Origin: a bacterium
Lineage (GTDB): Bacteria; Planctomycetota; Planctomycetia; Pirellulales; Pirellulaceae
Direction: 5' to 3'
Assembly: GCA_030430075.1 (NCBI GenBank)
Contig: JAUIGN010000007.1
Coordinates: 212,458 to 276,457 of the forward strand
DNA length: 64,000 nt
Below, in pieces: positions 1 to 10,656 of the stretch. How positions within the stretch are numbered: position 1 is the first letter of the stretch; the number at the start of each line of letters is the position of its first letter. A program made the position numbers and the translations under genes. Under the pieces are notes generated by a model, which saw only the letters and a program-made list of their open reading frames with translations, was not told the origin of the DNA and searched no databases.

Positions 1-64
1 GCATCTGCGAGACTTACAGAGAGGTCTGGTTCGATCGTATTGTCGCTCGCCAATGGGTTAACGT

Positions 65-1822
65 ATGAGAGATATTCTTTGTCCGCGGCAACCTCTGTTG
101 CTGCTCTTGCTGCTGCCTTCGATCGCCGCGGCAGTGGAGTTCGATGCCCAGGAATTGCCATCACGGACGCGTCGGCCGATCGCCTTGCAGCTTGGCCCGC
201 AAGAGAACTATCTGTATGCGGCGAACCGCAACAGCGGCACACTGACCGTGGTGGACGTCGACACCTCGACCGTCATCACGGAATTGCAAATCGGTCAGCG
301 CCTGTCGCATCTTGTCCGGTTGCCGCAAGGTGGACTCCTGGCGACAGACGAACTGAGCCACGAGCTGGTTCTGATGCACGGGAACGGGGCAGAGGTAACG
401 GTGGATCAGCGACTGAAAGTGCCCGCCTATCCGGTCAGCGTGGCTTTGGCGGCGGACGGACGGTCCGGCACCGTGGCCTCGCTGTGGTCACGGCGACTGG
501 CGTTTCTCGAGTTCACCGACCAGGGCCGCGCCGAGCTGATCGAAGTACTCGATCTGCCATTCGCACCCCGGTGCCAGTTGTATGTGAACGAGGATCAGCG
601 GCTGATCGTCGCCGACTCGCATGCCGGGCGTCTGGCGATCATTGATCCCGTTCGGCACAAACTATTGCATGTGCGGGAGTTGCCAGGGCATAACATTCGC
701 GGGTTGGGTGTCAGTTCCAACGGTCAGATGTTGATTGTCGCGCATCAGATGCTGAACGAACTCGCACACACGGTCCGCAACGACGTTCATTGGGGCCTGT
801 TAATGTCCAATGACCTGAGGTGGCTCAGGCTGGATGGGGTTCTGACGCGCGAGGCGGATCTCTACGAGGGAGCGCACATGCATCCCCTGGGCCGCGCGGG
901 GAGTGCCACCGGTGACCCGGCCGGTCTGGCGGTTGCCGGCAACGGCAGCGTGATCGTGTCGCTGGGCGGCGTCGAAGAGGTGGCGATCGGCAACGAGGAA
1001 GACTTCAGCCTGCAACGCGTCAGCGTGGGGAAACGGCCCACCGCAATTGCCGTCACCGGGGATGCCAAACGGGCTTTCGTGGCGAATACGTTTTCGGACA
1101 CGATCAGCGTCGTCGACCTGAAAGAGCGTGAGACGAGTGGAGAAATTGCCCTTGGGCCCGCGTACAAGCTGTCGTTGGCCGAGCGTGGTGAGCAATTGTT
1201 TTTCGATGCCTCGCTGTCGCACGACAGCTGGATGAGCTGCAACAGTTGCCATACAGATGGTCACACCAATGGATTGCTTAACGACAATTTCAGCGACGCG
1301 TCGTTTGGAGCGCCGAAGCGAGTCATGTCGCTATTGGGGCGCGCGCAGACCGCGCCCTTCGCCTGGAATGGCAGCGCAAAGGACTTGGATACACAAATTC
1401 GAAATTCCATCTCCCAGACCATGCAGTCGGACCACGATCCCAAGGATGGCGAAGTCGCAGCGATCGCCGCCTATCTGGAGACGCTCCAGCCGCCACCATC
1501 AATCGACGAGGCGCGGGGACAACAGAATCCGGACGCCATTGCCCGCGGCAGGGAACTTTTCACTTCCTTGAAGTGCAGCAACTGCCATGCTCCACCCACC
1601 TACACGACGCCCAAGACCTACCAGGTGAATCTGTCGGACAAGCTGGGGAACGATCGCTTCAACCCACCAACGCTGCTCGGTGTCGGCCAGCGCGGCCCCT
1701 ATTTTCACGACGGGCGAGCCAAGGCGCTAGCCGATGTCTTGCGGACATTCGGCCACCAACTGGACCATGAATTGGAAGATCAAGAGCTGGCCGATCTGCT
1801 GGCCTTTTTGCGCAGCCTGTAG
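65..1822 (+). CDS. Exported beta-propeller / di-haem cytochrome c peroxidase-like protein
   Basis: The 585-residue protein opens with a hydrophobic signal peptide (about residues 8-23, a run of Leu ending in AAA). Residues 30-350 are YVTN/YncE-type propeller repeats, recognisable by phrases such as YLYAANRNSGTLTVVD and RAFVANTFSDTISVVD. The C-terminal part carries two haem-attachment CxxCH motifs, CNSCH with first Cys at 392 and CSNCH with first Cys at 504, and the GPYFHDGRA segment typical of the CCP/MauG family. The family transfers electrons in the periplasm, as peroxidase or as a maturation oxidase; the substrate here is unknown. The ATG at 65 fits the signal peptide. Only 64 bases of upstream sequence are visible, so the operon context on the left is unknown. 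The propeller-cytochrome fusion is a common planctomycete architecture as far as I recall. Confidence 0.85.
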   Translation: MRDILCPRQPLLLLLLLPSIAAAVEFDAQELPSRTRRPIALQLGPQENYLYAANRNSGTLTVVDVDTSTVITELQIGQRLSHLVRLPQGGLLATDELSHELVLMHGNGAEVTVDQRLKVPAYPVSVALAADGRSGTVASLWSRRLAFLEFTDQGRAELIEVLDLPFAPRCQLYVNEDQRLIVADSHAGRLAIIDPVRHKLLHVRELPGHNIRGLGVSSNGQMLIVAHQMLNELAHTVRNDVHWGLLMSNDLRWLRLDGVLTREADLYEGAHMHPLGRAGSATGDPAGLAVAGNGSVIVSLGGVEEVAIGNEEDFSLQRVSVGKRPTAIAVTGDAKRAFVANTFSDTISVVDLKERETSGEIALGPAYKLSLAERGEQLFFDASLSHDSWMSCNSCHTDGHTNGLLNDNFSDASFGAPKRVMSLLGRAQTAPFAWNGSAKDLDTQIRNSISQTMQSDHDPKDGEVAAIAAYLETLQPPPSIDEARGQQNPDAIARGRELFTSLKCSNCHAPPTYTTPKTYQVNLSDKLGNDRFNPPTLLGVGQRGPYFHDGRAKALADVLRTFGHQLDHELEDQELADLLAFLRSL

Positions 1823-1922
1823 CTCCATGGCGTGTGAGACGAGCGCCGTGGCGTGCGAGACGTTTGGGGAAAGGGGCCCGGTACCTTGTGAGTACGGACG
1901 CCCTGTCCGGTCTGGAAAGGAA

Positions 1923-3146
1923 TCAACGATTTGGTTGCCAGGCCGGACGCCGGGGCGACTCGTTCTGGCCTGATGCCGACTGATCGCTGTCGGGAACTGT
2001 GTTGGCTTGACGTTTCGGGGTCCAGCGTTTCTCGATCGCTGTCGCGGCCGATTCCCGGGCGGCCTCCGGCGGCTGCGCCTGGGTGGCCACGCCCGTGCCG
2101 ACAGGTTGGTCCGCGATGGTCGTGAACGAGGACTGTACCACGTTGTGTGTCCGGTTGGTCCTGGCACTCTCTTTCTCACCCGGCTGCTGGGCGATGTTAA
2201 CCGGCGGTTGGCTGCCGGGAGTTTCCCGGTCGTCACCGTCCGTACTAGGCGCACGGGGCGTCCAGCGGGACGAGAATTGACCCGGTAAGGTGACGTGAAC
2301 GTCGGTCCGGGCATCCAGGTGGCGACCGTCGACCGTCGTGTACCGGACATCGAGGCGCAGCTTGCTGTGTTCAGGAAGTTGATCGGGCCACGGCAGGCGG
2401 AGCTGAATCCCTTTCGCGTATTCGTCGTCGACGATCGCCTGATGGACATTCTGCGCGTCGATCTCCCAGCGAGCGACCATGGCACCGGCGCCTTCTTCTC
2501 GTTTGGCATAATCGAGCAGCACCGCGGTGATCGGTCCGGCCAGCGGCACAAATTCTTCGTCCGCGTTTCGCGGTTCGAGGACAATGACCAGGCCGTCGTC
2601 TCCCGATTTACGATCGAAGTCGGTGCCGCCGGTCAGTGTCGGGTTGATCTTGATGTGGGTGATTCTGGGATCGCCAGGGACTCGCGACCGGCTGCTGGCC
2701 GGGCGAGTTGGAGTTTGGTAGCGGGGTGATCGCATGGCTGAATCGCCTAGCGGGCTGGGAAGGACGGAGTCTGCCGGCTGCCCCTCGTCGACCCGCGGCG
2801 GTTCGAGCGGTGAAGAGAGATCACCATCGAGGCCCGGGATGACGATGGAAGGCGAGCCAAGATCGGAATCGTCTGCAGGGTCGGGGCTGCGGCTGGAACG
2901 GTCGGAACCGCGACCGCTCGCTGCGGGCCGGGGGCCACGTTCGCTTGATCCCGATCCGCCAGCACTTCCCTGCGATTGGAGCAACTTTTCCTTCTTGGCA
3001 AGCTCGAACTCGAGGTCCAGGACTCGGTCTTCGAGGGCACGCCGCTCGGCACCCAGGATCTCCAGGTGCGAACTGACATAGGGACTCTGTTTGCACCCGG
3101 CGGCCAGGAGCACCACGCAAGAGAGAAAGGCAAACCGGCGATCCAT
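1923..3146 (-). CDS. Predicted lipoprotein with N-terminal coiled coil
   Basis: This is a protein of about 407 residues that I do not recognise. The start at 3146 is preferred over the in-frame start 23 codons upstream because it gives a clean lipoprotein signal, MDRRFAFLSCVVLLAAGCKQ, with lipobox LAAG before Cys18. Residues about 30-65 form a charged heptad-like coiled coil (ERRALEDRVLDLEFELAKKE). A Pro/Ser/Arg-rich low-complexity linker follows, then a folded beta-rich middle (about 165-300), then another disordered Ser/Gln/Arg-rich tail. Codon use resembles the neighbours. It is probably an envelope-anchored structural protein. It is transcribed in the same direction as the clpP genes but separated from them by 245 bases, so co-transcription is uncertain. 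Confidence 0.7.
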   Translation of the reverse strand: MDRRFAFLSCVVLLAAGCKQSPYVSSHLEILGAERRALEDRVLDLEFELAKKEKLLQSQGSAGGSGSSERGPRPAASGRGSDRSSRSPDPADDSDLGSPSIVIPGLDGDLSSPLEPPRVDEGQPADSVLPSPLGDSAMRSPRYQTPTRPASSRSRVPGDPRITHIKINPTLTGGTDFDRKSGDDGLVIVLEPRNADEEFVPLAGPITAVLLDYAKREEGAGAMVARWEIDAQNVHQAIVDDEYAKGIQLRLPWPDQLPEHSKLRLDVRYTTVDGRHLDARTDVHVTLPGQFSSRWTPRAPSTDGDDRETPGSQPPVNIAQQPGEKESARTNRTHNVVQSSFTTIADQPVGTGVATQAQPPEAARESAATAIEKRWTPKRQANTVPDSDQSASGQNESPRRPAWQPNR

Positions 3147-3391
3147 CGCATCGGCCTCAGCTGCTATGTGGTTCTTTTTGACGTCGATTTCCGTCGTTCC
3201 GCTCCGCATCGCCAACCATCCTGGTCAACGTTCGCCGCCGGCTGCAAGCTGTCGGCAGGAGCATACCGCTGGAAATCTTCATTAGGCGGCAACGGACCGG
3301 ACGCTGGCGAGTGGTCGAATGGCCAAACTCAATGAAGGGAAGCTTGCCCGCGCCGGGATTTGCCGACTGCCGACTCCGGATTGTGCAAGAA

Positions 3392-3985
3392 TTACTTCAT
3401 GCTGTCCATCTCAGCAATGACTTTGTCGATCAAATGGTACTCGCACGCTTCTTCTGCCGTCATAAAACGGTCGCGATCCGTATCTTGTTCGATCTTGTCG
3501 AGCGACTGGCCGGTGTGTTTCAGGAGGATTTCGTTCATTCTGGCCTTGATGCGGCGAAATTCGCGTGCGTGGATCTCGATTTCTGCGGCGGTCCCTTGCA
3601 TGCCAGCCAGGGGTTGGTGGATCATGATGCGGGCGTTGGGCAGGGCGAACCGTTTTCCCTGGGTTCCGGCGGTCAACAACACGGCGCCCATGGACGCGGC
3701 TTGCCCGATGCAATAGGTGGCGACATCGCAGGTGATGAACTGCATGGTGTCATAGATGGCCAGGCCGGCACTCACGCTTCCCCCGGGCGAATTGACGTAC
3801 AAGTGAACGTCTGCCTTGGGATCGTCCGACTGCAGAAACAGCATCTGGGCAACGATGGCGTTGGCAACTTCGTCATCGATGCCGGAACCGAGAAATATGA
3901 TTCGGTCTTTGAGCAGCCGGCTATAGATGTCGTAGACGCGTTCTTCGCGCCCGCTTTTTTCGACTACATACGGTACAAGTGGCAT
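3392..3985 (-). CDS. clpP: ATP-dependent Clp protease proteolytic subunit
   Basis: This 197-residue protein is of normal ClpP length. The serine-protease triad is visible: Ser98 in GQAASMGA, His123 in RIMIHQP and Asp172 in DTDRDRF. The oligomerisation/oxyanion segment [10 protein letters not shown] is intact. ClpP forms the tetradecameric degradation chamber that works with a ClpX/ClpA-type unfoldase in the cytosol. It lies 58 bases after a second clpP gene and downstream of trigger factor, all leftward, which suggests one operon. This is the more E. coli-like of the two copies. No clpX follows it here, so its ATPase partner must be encoded elsewhere. Confidence 0.96.
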   Translation of the reverse strand: MPLVPYVVEKSGREERVYDIYSRLLKDRIIFLGSGIDDEVANAIVAQMLFLQSDDPKADVHLYVNSPGGSVSAGLAIYDTMQFITCDVATYCIGQAASMGAVLLTAGTQGKRFALPNARIMIHQPLAGMQGTAAEIEIHAREFRRIKARMNEILLKHTGQSLDKIEQDTDRDRFMTAEEACEYHLIDKVIAEMDSMK

Positions 3986-4043
3986 CGCGTTTGTTAACTC
4001 CGTGAATTCCGATGGCAGTGGCAGCAGCGATTGGGAAGACCGA

Positions 4044-4664
4044 TCAGCTATCGTCCTCTTCAGCCGCCGGCGGCTTTTCCAGGACGGCGTCGACCAGGCC
4101 GTACGCCTTGGCCTCTTCGGCCCCCAGGAAGAAGTCGCGATCGGTGTCTTTGGCGATTGTCTCGATGTCTTTGCCGGTATGTTTGACCAGAATCTCGTTC
4201 AGCGTCTGCCGCGTACGCAGAATTTCATCGGCCTGGATTTCGATGTCGCTGACCTGCCCGCTGACGCCGCCCCAGGGCTGGTGCAGCATGACCCGCGAAT
4301 GGGGCAGGGCGAAGCGTTTGCCCGCAGCGCCCCCGGCCAGCAAGATCGCCCCGCCGCTGGCGGCCTGCCCGACACAGTAGGTTGCCACCGGCGCGGTCAA
4401 AATCTGCATCGTGTCATAAATGGCCAAGGTTGCGACCACATCGCCACCTGGCGAATTGATGTAGAAGTGGATGTCTTTCCGACGGTTTTCGCTCTGCAGG
4501 AAGAGCAACTTCATGACGACTTCATTGGCGTTACCGGTGTGGATTTCGCCCTGCAGAAAGACGATCCGGTTCTCCAGCAAGAGATCACCCAGCGTCATTT
4601 GCCGCTGCCGCTGGTAGCTCTGGTAGGACTGCGAATCGTTGATTGGAGACGGAAACTGGCTCAT
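4044..4664 (-). CDS. clpP: ClpP-family protease subunit, second paralogue
   Basis: This ClpP paralogue is about 206 residues long with the triad intact: Ser103 in GQAASGGA, His128 in VMLHQP and Asp177 in [17 protein letters not shown] replaces the SVSAG form of its neighbour. The start at 4664 is chosen because a GAGGAAG ribosome-binding site sits about 8 bases upstream. An upstream ATG at 4688 would add eight residues with a poorer site. It has a Ser/Gln/Tyr-rich N-terminal extension and an acidic tail. In bacteria with adjacent clpP1/clpP2 pairs the products often form mixed-ring complexes, and I infer the same possibility here. It is followed by the other clpP after 58 bases. Confidence 0.93.
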   Translation of the reverse strand: MSQFPSPINDSQSYQSYQRQRQMTLGDLLLENRIVFLQGEIHTGNANEVVMKLLFLQSENRRKDIHFYINSPGGDVVATLAIYDTMQILTAPVATYCVGQAASGGAILLAGGAAGKRFALPHSRVMLHQPWGGVSGQVSDIEIQADEILRTRQTLNEILVKHTGKDIETIAKDTDRDFFLGAEEAKAYGLVDAVLEKPPAAEEDDS

Positions 4665-4900
4665 AGGAAACTCTTCCTCGTTGTTCATCACGACCACTCG
4701 TGCCGCGTCACCAGGCACCGGCCGAGCGGCAGCAGCCCAGACAAGCGCGGAGGGAGGAAATCGCGGCCGCTTCCGTGCTGGCTTGCCAAATGCGCTTGGT
4801 AAATTCGAGAGACGGTAAATTTCGAGCAGGCTGTCAACTTCGAGCCGACGGTTTGACTCGAACAGATTCGGGCCTGGCAGACTAATGCCGTGACGGCAAA

Positions 4901-6394
4901 CTACTTGTTGGGCGTTTGACCGGGCAGCTCTTCCGCCGCGTCCGCACCATACTTGGCGTCCGGGATGTCCGACTCGGCGCCCAGACCACCGATGGCTTCG
5001 TCGATCGCGACCGTATCATCCGGATCGGGCTTGAACGGAATGTCGGTGAACTTGGCTTCGGACGTAATCAGATCAATGACTTTCCGCTCGACAATTTGAT
5101 TTCGCAGGGCATCCATTTGTCCCCGTTTTTCCAGCCGAGCACGGACGCGGCGCGGCGATTCCTGGCTTTGCTGGGCAATCCGCAGCACCTCGGCATCATA
5201 GTCTTGCGGCTCGACATCCAGTTCGTGATCTTCGGCGATCCGTTCGAGGATAAAATGTTCCTTCAGGGCCCGCGCAGTTGACTGCTGGCTATTCTGACGA
5301 AGCTGATTCTGGTAGCCGCGAATCGCGTCTTCAGGGAAACCGGCGGACCGCAATTCCAGCACTGCCCGTTCCAGCTCCCGCCGCGCCTGGCGCCTCAGCA
5401 GCTCGGGCGGGAGTTCCCATTCTGCGTCCTTGATGAGAAACGCCGTGATCTGCTGACGAATTCGCTGTTGCTGATGGTACTCGTGCTGACGGACAAGCTC
5501 ACCACGTACGGCATCACGCAAGTCGCCTTCGCCATCGAAGCCGCCGATGCGATCGAGGAATCCTGGAGTCAATTCGGGCAGTTCCAGTCGCTCGATCTTC
5601 GTAACCTCAAATTCGACCTCGACCGTCTCACCACGCAACGCTTCGTTTTCGGCGTCGTCGCTGATCTTCGCCTCGACGGTCTTCTTGTCACCCACATGGC
5701 TGCCAATGATCAGGTCGGCAAATCCGTCAATGGTGGCGTCACTGAAACTCAGCTTTGGCATGAGCTCAACGGGTTCGTCGTCGATCTCCATCACAACCTC
5801 GCCTTCGTGGCGAGACGTGATCTTGAGGGTGACGGTATCGGACGGCTCAACCGGCCCCTCTTTGCCGACAGTCTTGCCGTAACGGGCCAGCAACGTCTTG
5901 AGGTGATTGTCGACTTCCTCGTCCGTGTAGTCGTGAACCGGACGGTCCAGCTGCATTCCCTTCCAATCGGGAACGTCGAAGTCGGGCCGTACCTCAATGT
6001 TGAACTCGAAGGTCAGCGGACCTTCGTCAGGCATGTCAATCGCCCCGATATCGAAATCAGGTTCGCTGATGGCGGCGAAGTAATCGTCGTCAGTGACCTG
6101 GGTCACGCTGTCCATCAGCAGCGACCCCTTCACCTGATCAGAAACTTGCTCGCGAAAACGCGACTCAACCAGTTTTCGAGGAGCTCGACCGGCACGAAAC
6201 CCGGGAACTTCCGCCTTCGGCTGAAATTCGTCAAAGGCTTCTTTGAAATAACGTTCGATGTCGTCCCGACTGATGGTCACCGTCACGTGACGCTGGCAAG
6301 TACTCGGTTCCTCAATCTTTACTTCCAGCGTTAACTTCTGCTTCTCGTCCGGAGAAGCATCTCCGACGGGTACGTCGGTTTCGGAGGTTGACAT
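4901..6394 (-). CDS. tig: Trigger factor (ribosome-associated chaperone, PPIase)
   Basis: The protein is about 497 residues, slightly longer than E. coli trigger factor because of an N-terminal lead and an acidic C-terminal tail. The ribosome-binding loop is present as [13 protein letters not shown], corresponding to the GFRxGKxP signature. A PPIase-like middle domain (about 170-265) and a helical C-terminal chaperone domain follow. The start at 6394 (MSTSETDVP) is preferred because the longer reading frame would run through the tRNA-Gly gene. It binds the ribosome exit site and shields nascent chains. It lies directly downstream of tRNA-Gly and upstream of two clpP genes, as in the widespread tig-clpP arrangement. 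A promoter at 6614-6641 could drive the whole group. Confidence 0.94.
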   Translation of the reverse strand: MSTSETDVPVGDASPDEKQKLTLEVKIEEPSTCQRHVTVTISRDDIERYFKEAFDEFQPKAEVPGFRAGRAPRKLVESRFREQVSDQVKGSLLMDSVTQVTDDDYFAAISEPDFDIGAIDMPDEGPLTFEFNIEVRPDFDVPDWKGMQLDRPVHDYTDEEVDNHLKTLLARYGKTVGKEGPVEPSDTVTLKITSRHEGEVVMEIDDEPVELMPKLSFSDATIDGFADLIIGSHVGDKKTVEAKISDDAENEALRGETVEVEFEVTKIERLELPELTPGFLDRIGGFDGEGDLRDAVRGELVRQHEYHQQQRIRQQITAFLIKDAEWELPPELLRRQARRELERAVLELRSAGFPEDAIRGYQNQLRQNSQQSTARALKEHFILERIAEDHELDVEPQDYDAEVLRIAQQSQESPRRVRARLEKRGQMDALRNQIVERKVIDLITSEAKFTDIPFKPDPDDTVAIDEAIGGLGAESDIPDAKYGADAAEELPGQTPNK

Positions 6395-6430
6395 CGATAA
6401 GCCTAAGAGCCGCAGGGGGTTATGGAAAAG

Positions 6431-6503
6431 AGCGGGTGATGGGATTCGAACCCACGACAACAACGTTGGCAACGTTGTGCTCTGCCAACTGAGCTACACC
6501 CGC
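6431..6503 (-). tRNA. tRNA-Gly (GCC)
   Basis: The minus strand folds into a 73-base cloverleaf. The acceptor GCGGGTG pairs with CACCCGC, the D arm is GCTCAGTTGGCAGAGC, and the anticodon stem CAACG/CGTTG encloses loop TTGCCAA with anticodon GCC. The T arm contains TTCGAAT and the discriminator base is U. No CCA is encoded. It lies 36 bases upstream of the trigger factor start on the same strand, so the two are probably co-transcribed. Confidence 0.96.
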
Positions 6504-6838
6504 TTCAGTGTTACTATCAGCTCCATGCTTGGAAGGCAGCTCCATGCTTGGCAGGTTCCGAACGGGGACTGATCCACGTGTGGAGACCGATAGCGGCAAC
6601 GCCTGTGAGCCCGATTATAGGACGCTTATTTTGCCTTGCAAGGGCAATTCGCCTACCTGCGGTCCCTGACTTCCTGTCCCGCCTCTTTGCGGCGCAATCC
6701 GAGGCCGGATAGACTGAGGGGCGCTGGATCCGTCCAGTTGGTCGCATGGTTAGCGGGGCACCAACCATCCCTGCGACTCGGTCGTCACGCGTCCATGCTC
6801 ACACGTTGCCATGTACCCTGCCAACCGGAGGTTGAGCA
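6504..6838. other. Intergenic region between tRNA-Gly and FHA gene
   Basis: This region holds the leftward promoter described separately and a 15-base direct repeat (CAGCTCCATGCTTGG at 6518-6532 and again at 6537-6551). No convincing coding sequence was found. A GGAGG ribosome-binding site for the rightward FHA gene sits at the right end. Confidence 0.5.
6614..6641 (-). promoter_or_regulatory. Sigma-70-type promoter for tRNA-Gly/tig/clpP
   Basis: On the minus strand TTGCAA (6636-6641) is followed after 16 bases by a perfect TATAAT (6614-6619). The expected start of transcription near 6607 gives a leader of about 100 bases before the tRNA. No other good promoter is visible between here and tig. 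Confidence 0.6.
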
Positions 6839-7396
6839 ATGGATGTTACGCTTGTCGTTGTCGGCGGAAAAACTCACGCAGCCGAGGTGAAGCTCTCCCT
6901 GCCGACGGTGATCGGTCGCGGCCCGGATTGCAAAGTCAGGTTGCCGCAGCCCCTGGTGAGTCGCCGGCATTGCGAGCTGTTTGAAGCGCAGGGACGGCTG
7001 ATCGTTCGCGATTTGGACTCGATGAACGGGACGTATGTCGGGAGTCAGCGGGTTGAGGAGGCCGAATTGCCCCACGAAGGTCTGCTCACCATCGGCGCGG
7101 TGACCTTTCGCGCCATCTATCAGCCTGGCGAGCCGGCGGCGTCCGATGGCGGGACTCAGCATGACTTCGGTGCCGATACGAAGACGGATGCGGTCGCCTC
7201 CCAATCCGTCGAGATCGCCGGCCCCATGGATCCGGTTGAGATCGAGGGCTTCGAGGAGTTTCGTGACAATCAAAACGACGTCACGTTGCCCGCTCCGCCA
7301 CCGGCCGGCTCTGACGAAGAGACGACCGACGGGGCGGAAGTCGCCTTGCCGCCGGCAATCGGCGAAGCACGCCGGGACGCCACGCCAACCGAGTGA
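6839..7396 (+). CDS. FHA-domain protein
   Basis: This 185-residue protein has a forkhead-associated domain over about residues 1-95. The signature residues are present: IGRGPDCKVRL, SRRHCEL, and DLDSMNGTYVGSQRV. FHA domains bind phosphothreonine peptides, usually on partners of Ser/Thr kinases. The remaining 90 residues are acidic, Pro/Ala-rich and probably disordered. A GGAGG ribosome-binding site 7 bases before the ATG supports the start. No kinase or phosphatase gene is adjacent, so the partner cannot be named. It is followed by a 168-base gap and then the DUF255 gene on the same strand. Confidence 0.88.
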   Translation: MDVTLVVVGGKTHAAEVKLSLPTVIGRGPDCKVRLPQPLVSRRHCELFEAQGRLIVRDLDSMNGTYVGSQRVEEAELPHEGLLTIGAVTFRAIYQPGEPAASDGGTQHDFGADTKTDAVASQSVEIAGPMDPVEIEGFEEFRDNQNDVTLPAPPPAGSDEETTDGAEVALPPAIGEARRDATPTE

Positions 7397-7564
7397 CCGC
7401 GCGTCGCTCGACTCCCGCGAAGACACGCCGGCCCCGACACGCTTCGGCACGCCCCACCACGGCCGGCTGGTGGCAGGCATCAACACGCTGCGGGCACAAA
7501 CACGCTCGTCCAACGGTACGCCCGGGCGACCACACCACCTCCCTTGACCCATGCGAGCGGCCCT

Positions 7565-9613
7565 ATGAACCGACCTCTACTTGCCTTGTTTCTGTTCCCA
7601 CTGGTCGGCATCTCAGCGATGCTCGGGGGCGGCGGCTGTGGGGCATCGCAGGCCGTGCCCCCAGGCGTGGCCTCCGCGCAGGACAACGGGCCGCCGGCGG
7701 CAGACCGGGCAGCCGAGCCAGAACAGGAAGCGGCGGCGGAACCGAACGAGTTCACGAACCGCCTGTCCCGGGAGACGAGCCCCTATCTCCTGTTGCACGC
7801 TCACAACCCGGTCGACTGGTATCCGTGGGGACCGGAAGCGCTCGCACGCGCGAAGCGCGAGAAGAAGGTGATCTTTCTTTCCATTGGCTATTCGAGTTGC
7901 CATTGGTGTCATGTGATGGAACGCGAGTCGTTTCTTGACCAGGAAATCGCCCAGTTCATGAATGAGCATTTCGTCTGCATCAAGGTGGACCGTGAAGAGC
8001 GACCCGATGTCGACGCGATCTACATGGCTGCCCTGCAGGTGTACAACCAGTTGAGTGGGACGGGGCGAGGGGGCGGTTGGCCCCTGTCGATGTTCCTGAC
8101 GCCGGAAGGAAAGCCGTTTTTCGGGGGTACCTATTTTCCCGCACGGGACGGCGATCGAGGGGCGACCACCGGTTTTCTGACCATTCTGCAACGGGTCGAC
8201 GAGATCTGGTCGGCGAGTTCCGAGCGGGTTGCCGCTGATGCAGAGGTCATCACGCGGTACGTCAAACAGCAACTCGAGAGCCAGCGCCCGGAACAGGCGC
8301 CGCCGATCGCGCGTGATCTCGCCGAGGCGGTCTTCAAAGCGTTGCAGGAACAGTTCGATGCCGAGTACGGCGGCTTCGGATTTGCAGCGGCAGATCCGCA
8401 GCGGCCCAAGTTTCCCGAGCCGTCCAACCTCGTGTTCTTGATCGACTACGCTCGTCGCACGAACGATCAGGAAGCGATCCGCTTACTGACCGTGACGCTC
8501 GAGAAAATGGCCATGGGCGGCATTCGCGATCATCTGGGCGGTGGTTTTCACCGTTACAGCGTGGACCGTTTCTGGAGAATTCCCCACTTCGAGAAAATGC
8601 TTTACGACAACGGGCAGTTGGCGGCCGTGTACGCAGACGCGTTTCAGCTCACCGGGCGTGAGGATTTTCGCCGCGTGGCCGACGAACTGCTGGAATTCGT
8701 CCGGCGGGAATTGACTGCCGAAGGAGGCGGATTCTATGCCGCCCTGGACGCCGAATCCGAGAGCGAAGAGGGGAAGTTTTATCGCTGGACCAAGGAAGAA
8801 GTGCGGACGGCACTGTCCGACGCGGAATTCGAGCTGTTCGCCGCCGTCTATGGAATCGACCGTCCGCCGAATTTCGAGGAACAATACTACGCACCGCAAC
8901 TTGACGCGCCGCTGTCCGCGACCGCGTCCCGCAGGAAGGTCGCCGAAGCGGACCTCGATCAACGGCTGGCACCGATCCGCCGAAAACTGTTCGAGGTGCG
9001 GGCCGCACGGCCACGCCCGCTGACCGATACCAAGATCCTGACAGGATGGAACGGATTGATGATCCGCGGATTCGCCGTCGCCGGAGATCGCTTCAAGAAT
9101 CCAGACTACCTGGAAGCCGCTCGTGCTGCCGCTCGTTTCGTTCTGGCGGAATTGCAGACCGAGGACGGTCGTCTGTTGCGCACGTACGGCCGGGGGCAGG
9201 CGAAGCTGAACGCCTACGTCGACGACTATGCCTTCATGATTTCAGGGCTGATCGCCTTGCACGAGGCGACCGGAGAGAAAACGTGGTTGGACGCCGCGCA
9301 AAGGCTGATGGACAAACAAATCGAGCTGTTTTGGGATGAGGCCAACGGGGGCTTCTTCTACACCTCGAATGACCACGAGACGTTGCTGGCGCGGAGCAAG
9401 AACCCGATCGACGGGGCCCGCCCGTCGGGAGGCTCGGTCTCGGCACACAACCTGGTTGCCCTCGGCAGGCAACTCGACAAGCCGGACTACCTGGCCAAGG
9501 CGGAACGGACGATCCAAGAGATTGCCGACCTGTTGGATCGATCGCCCGGGGCCGCTCCGAGAATGGTCGTCGCCGCACAGCAATGGTTGGACGCGACGAC
9601 CGCCGCGCCCTGA
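7565..9613 (+). CDS. DUF255 thioredoxin-fold protein (YyaL/SPATA20 family)
   Basis: The protein is about 682 residues from the ATG at 7565. An in-frame TTG seven codons upstream is possible but less likely. An N-terminal hydrophobic signal ends near GGGGC, a weak lipobox, so it is probably exported or lipid-anchored. The thioredoxin-like domain starts at [18 protein letters not shown] and contains the family motif SSCHWCHVM with Cys112 and Cys115. The long remainder is the (alpha/alpha)-barrel-like part ([35 protein letters not shown]). Many annotations call this family N-acylglucosamine 2-epimerase-like or thioredoxin domain protein. The reaction is not established. Confidence 0.9.
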   Translation: MNRPLLALFLFPLVGISAMLGGGGCGASQAVPPGVASAQDNGPPAADRAAEPEQEAAAEPNEFTNRLSRETSPYLLLHAHNPVDWYPWGPEALARAKREKKVIFLSIGYSSCHWCHVMERESFLDQEIAQFMNEHFVCIKVDREERPDVDAIYMAALQVYNQLSGTGRGGGWPLSMFLTPEGKPFFGGTYFPARDGDRGATTGFLTILQRVDEIWSASSERVAADAEVITRYVKQQLESQRPEQAPPIARDLAEAVFKALQEQFDAEYGGFGFAAADPQRPKFPEPSNLVFLIDYARRTNDQEAIRLLTVTLEKMAMGGIRDHLGGGFHRYSVDRFWRIPHFEKMLYDNGQLAAVYADAFQLTGREDFRRVADELLEFVRRELTAEGGGFYAALDAESESEEGKFYRWTKEEVRTALSDAEFELFAAVYGIDRPPNFEEQYYAPQLDAPLSATASRRKVAEADLDQRLAPIRRKLFEVRAARPRPLTDTKILTGWNGLMIRGFAVAGDRFKNPDYLEAARAAARFVLAELQTEDGRLLRTYGRGQAKLNAYVDDYAFMISGLIALHEATGEKTWLDAAQRLMDKQIELFWDEANGGFFYTSNDHETLLARSKNPIDGARPSGGSVSAHNLVALGRQLDKPDYLAKAERTIQEIADLLDRSPGAAPRMVVAAQQWLDATTAAP

Positions 9614-9627
9614 CCGCAGCGCCGAAC

Positions 9628-9672
9628 CGCCCAAACCAGGACCGCCCAAACCAGGACCGCCCAAACCAGGAC
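9628..9672. repeat. 15-base tandem repeat, three copies
   Basis: Three perfect copies of CCGCCCAAACCAGGA occupy the convergent gap between the DUF255 gene and the leftward membrane protein gene. They lie just after the stop codon and are not coding. Confidence 0.9.
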
Positions 9673-9729
9673 CGCCAAGCGTCGGCCGCTGCCAAGATCG
9701 GTCCGAGCGGCGCGGCCTGCTCATCGAAC

Positions 9730-10404
9730 TCACTTGACGGCCGGCGCCATCCGGAGCGTTTCTCGCAACGAGTGGACGACCGTTTCCGGGTCGCCGACCA
9801 TCAGCGCGCCCAGCGCCAGCATCATGGCCACGCTGACCACGACCAGGCTGACCCCGTAGGGGTTCCGAACGCTCCGGGTCCGTTTCAGTGCGCGTGACAT
9901 TTCTAATTCGAGTTTCCGCCAACCTTCGTAGCTCTGCTGCGGTCCGGCCGCCACCAATTGTGCATTGCGCATGGCACCGAACAGCTCGACATGGAGCTGA
10001 ATCCCCAAGCTTGGCATGATCAGGCATTGGCCGGCCCACCGCGCTTCGCGATCCAACTGGGGCACGAGTTCCGCCAGGAGCGGACGCACCTGATCCGGGT
10101 GAATGTTGTAGATCACTAACCGGGGACGCATCAGCAAGACGCACAACGTGAGGCCCAGCGAGTAGAGGACGAGCAACAGAACCCACACCAGAGCGCCCAA
10201 ATGAAACGCTGTTGGCTCCGGCAGGAACAGCTCCATTGGTCCCACAATGGCAAAGCCCAGCACACCGATCCCCAACGCGGCCGTGTCCCGTGCGCCGTCG
10301 GTCAGAAACGGACGCGAGGATAGATTGACACCGCCCAGCAACAGGAGATAAGCGGCCATCGGGCCGAAGGCAACGCAGAAATGAAGCGGATCGATATCCA
10401 GCAT
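9730..10404 (-). CDS. Conserved-looking membrane protein of unknown function
   Basis: This is a 224-residue protein with hydrophobic segments near residues 14-28, 45-60 and 68-90, and one near the C-terminus (about 185-203, VSLVVVSVAMMLALGALMV). A soluble stretch of about 90 residues (PDQVRPLLAELVPQLDREAR onward) lies between them, probably on the cytoplasmic face. I do not recognise the family. It is divergent from the sulfatase gene, with a 252-base shared upstream region. It converges on the DUF255 gene. Confidence 0.65.
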   Translation of the reverse strand: MLDIDPLHFCVAFGPMAAYLLLLGGVNLSSRPFLTDGARDTAALGIGVLGFAIVGPMELFLPEPTAFHLGALVWVLLLVLYSLGLTLCVLLMRPRLVIYNIHPDQVRPLLAELVPQLDREARWAGQCLIMPSLGIQLHVELFGAMRNAQLVAAGPQQSYEGWRKLELEMSRALKRTRSVRNPYGVSLVVVSVAMMLALGALMVGDPETVVHSLRETLRMAPAVK

Positions 10405-10656
10405 GTGTATTGCCTGGCGGGTGGCTCAAACGATGACCTCATCATAGGACGTCGATCGGCCGCCGGTCAACGGTTGCCTGCGGCTGCGCGTCATCGCCAT
10501 GATTGCGGGCAATTTCAACGCCCCCCGCACCGGCCTCTCGCGACATGGTCGCCGGAATCGAGTATCCTCAACGCAGTTGCCCGAGTGGGGGCCGCCGTGC
10601 CGGCCCGCTCAGCGGCCCAGACAATCTCCGTCGACCACCACGGAAAATGCTCAGCC

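Noticed and set aside
3986..4043. Possible clpX or lon remnant near the clpP pair
   Set aside because: The gaps are too short and no ATPase motif is visible in any frame.
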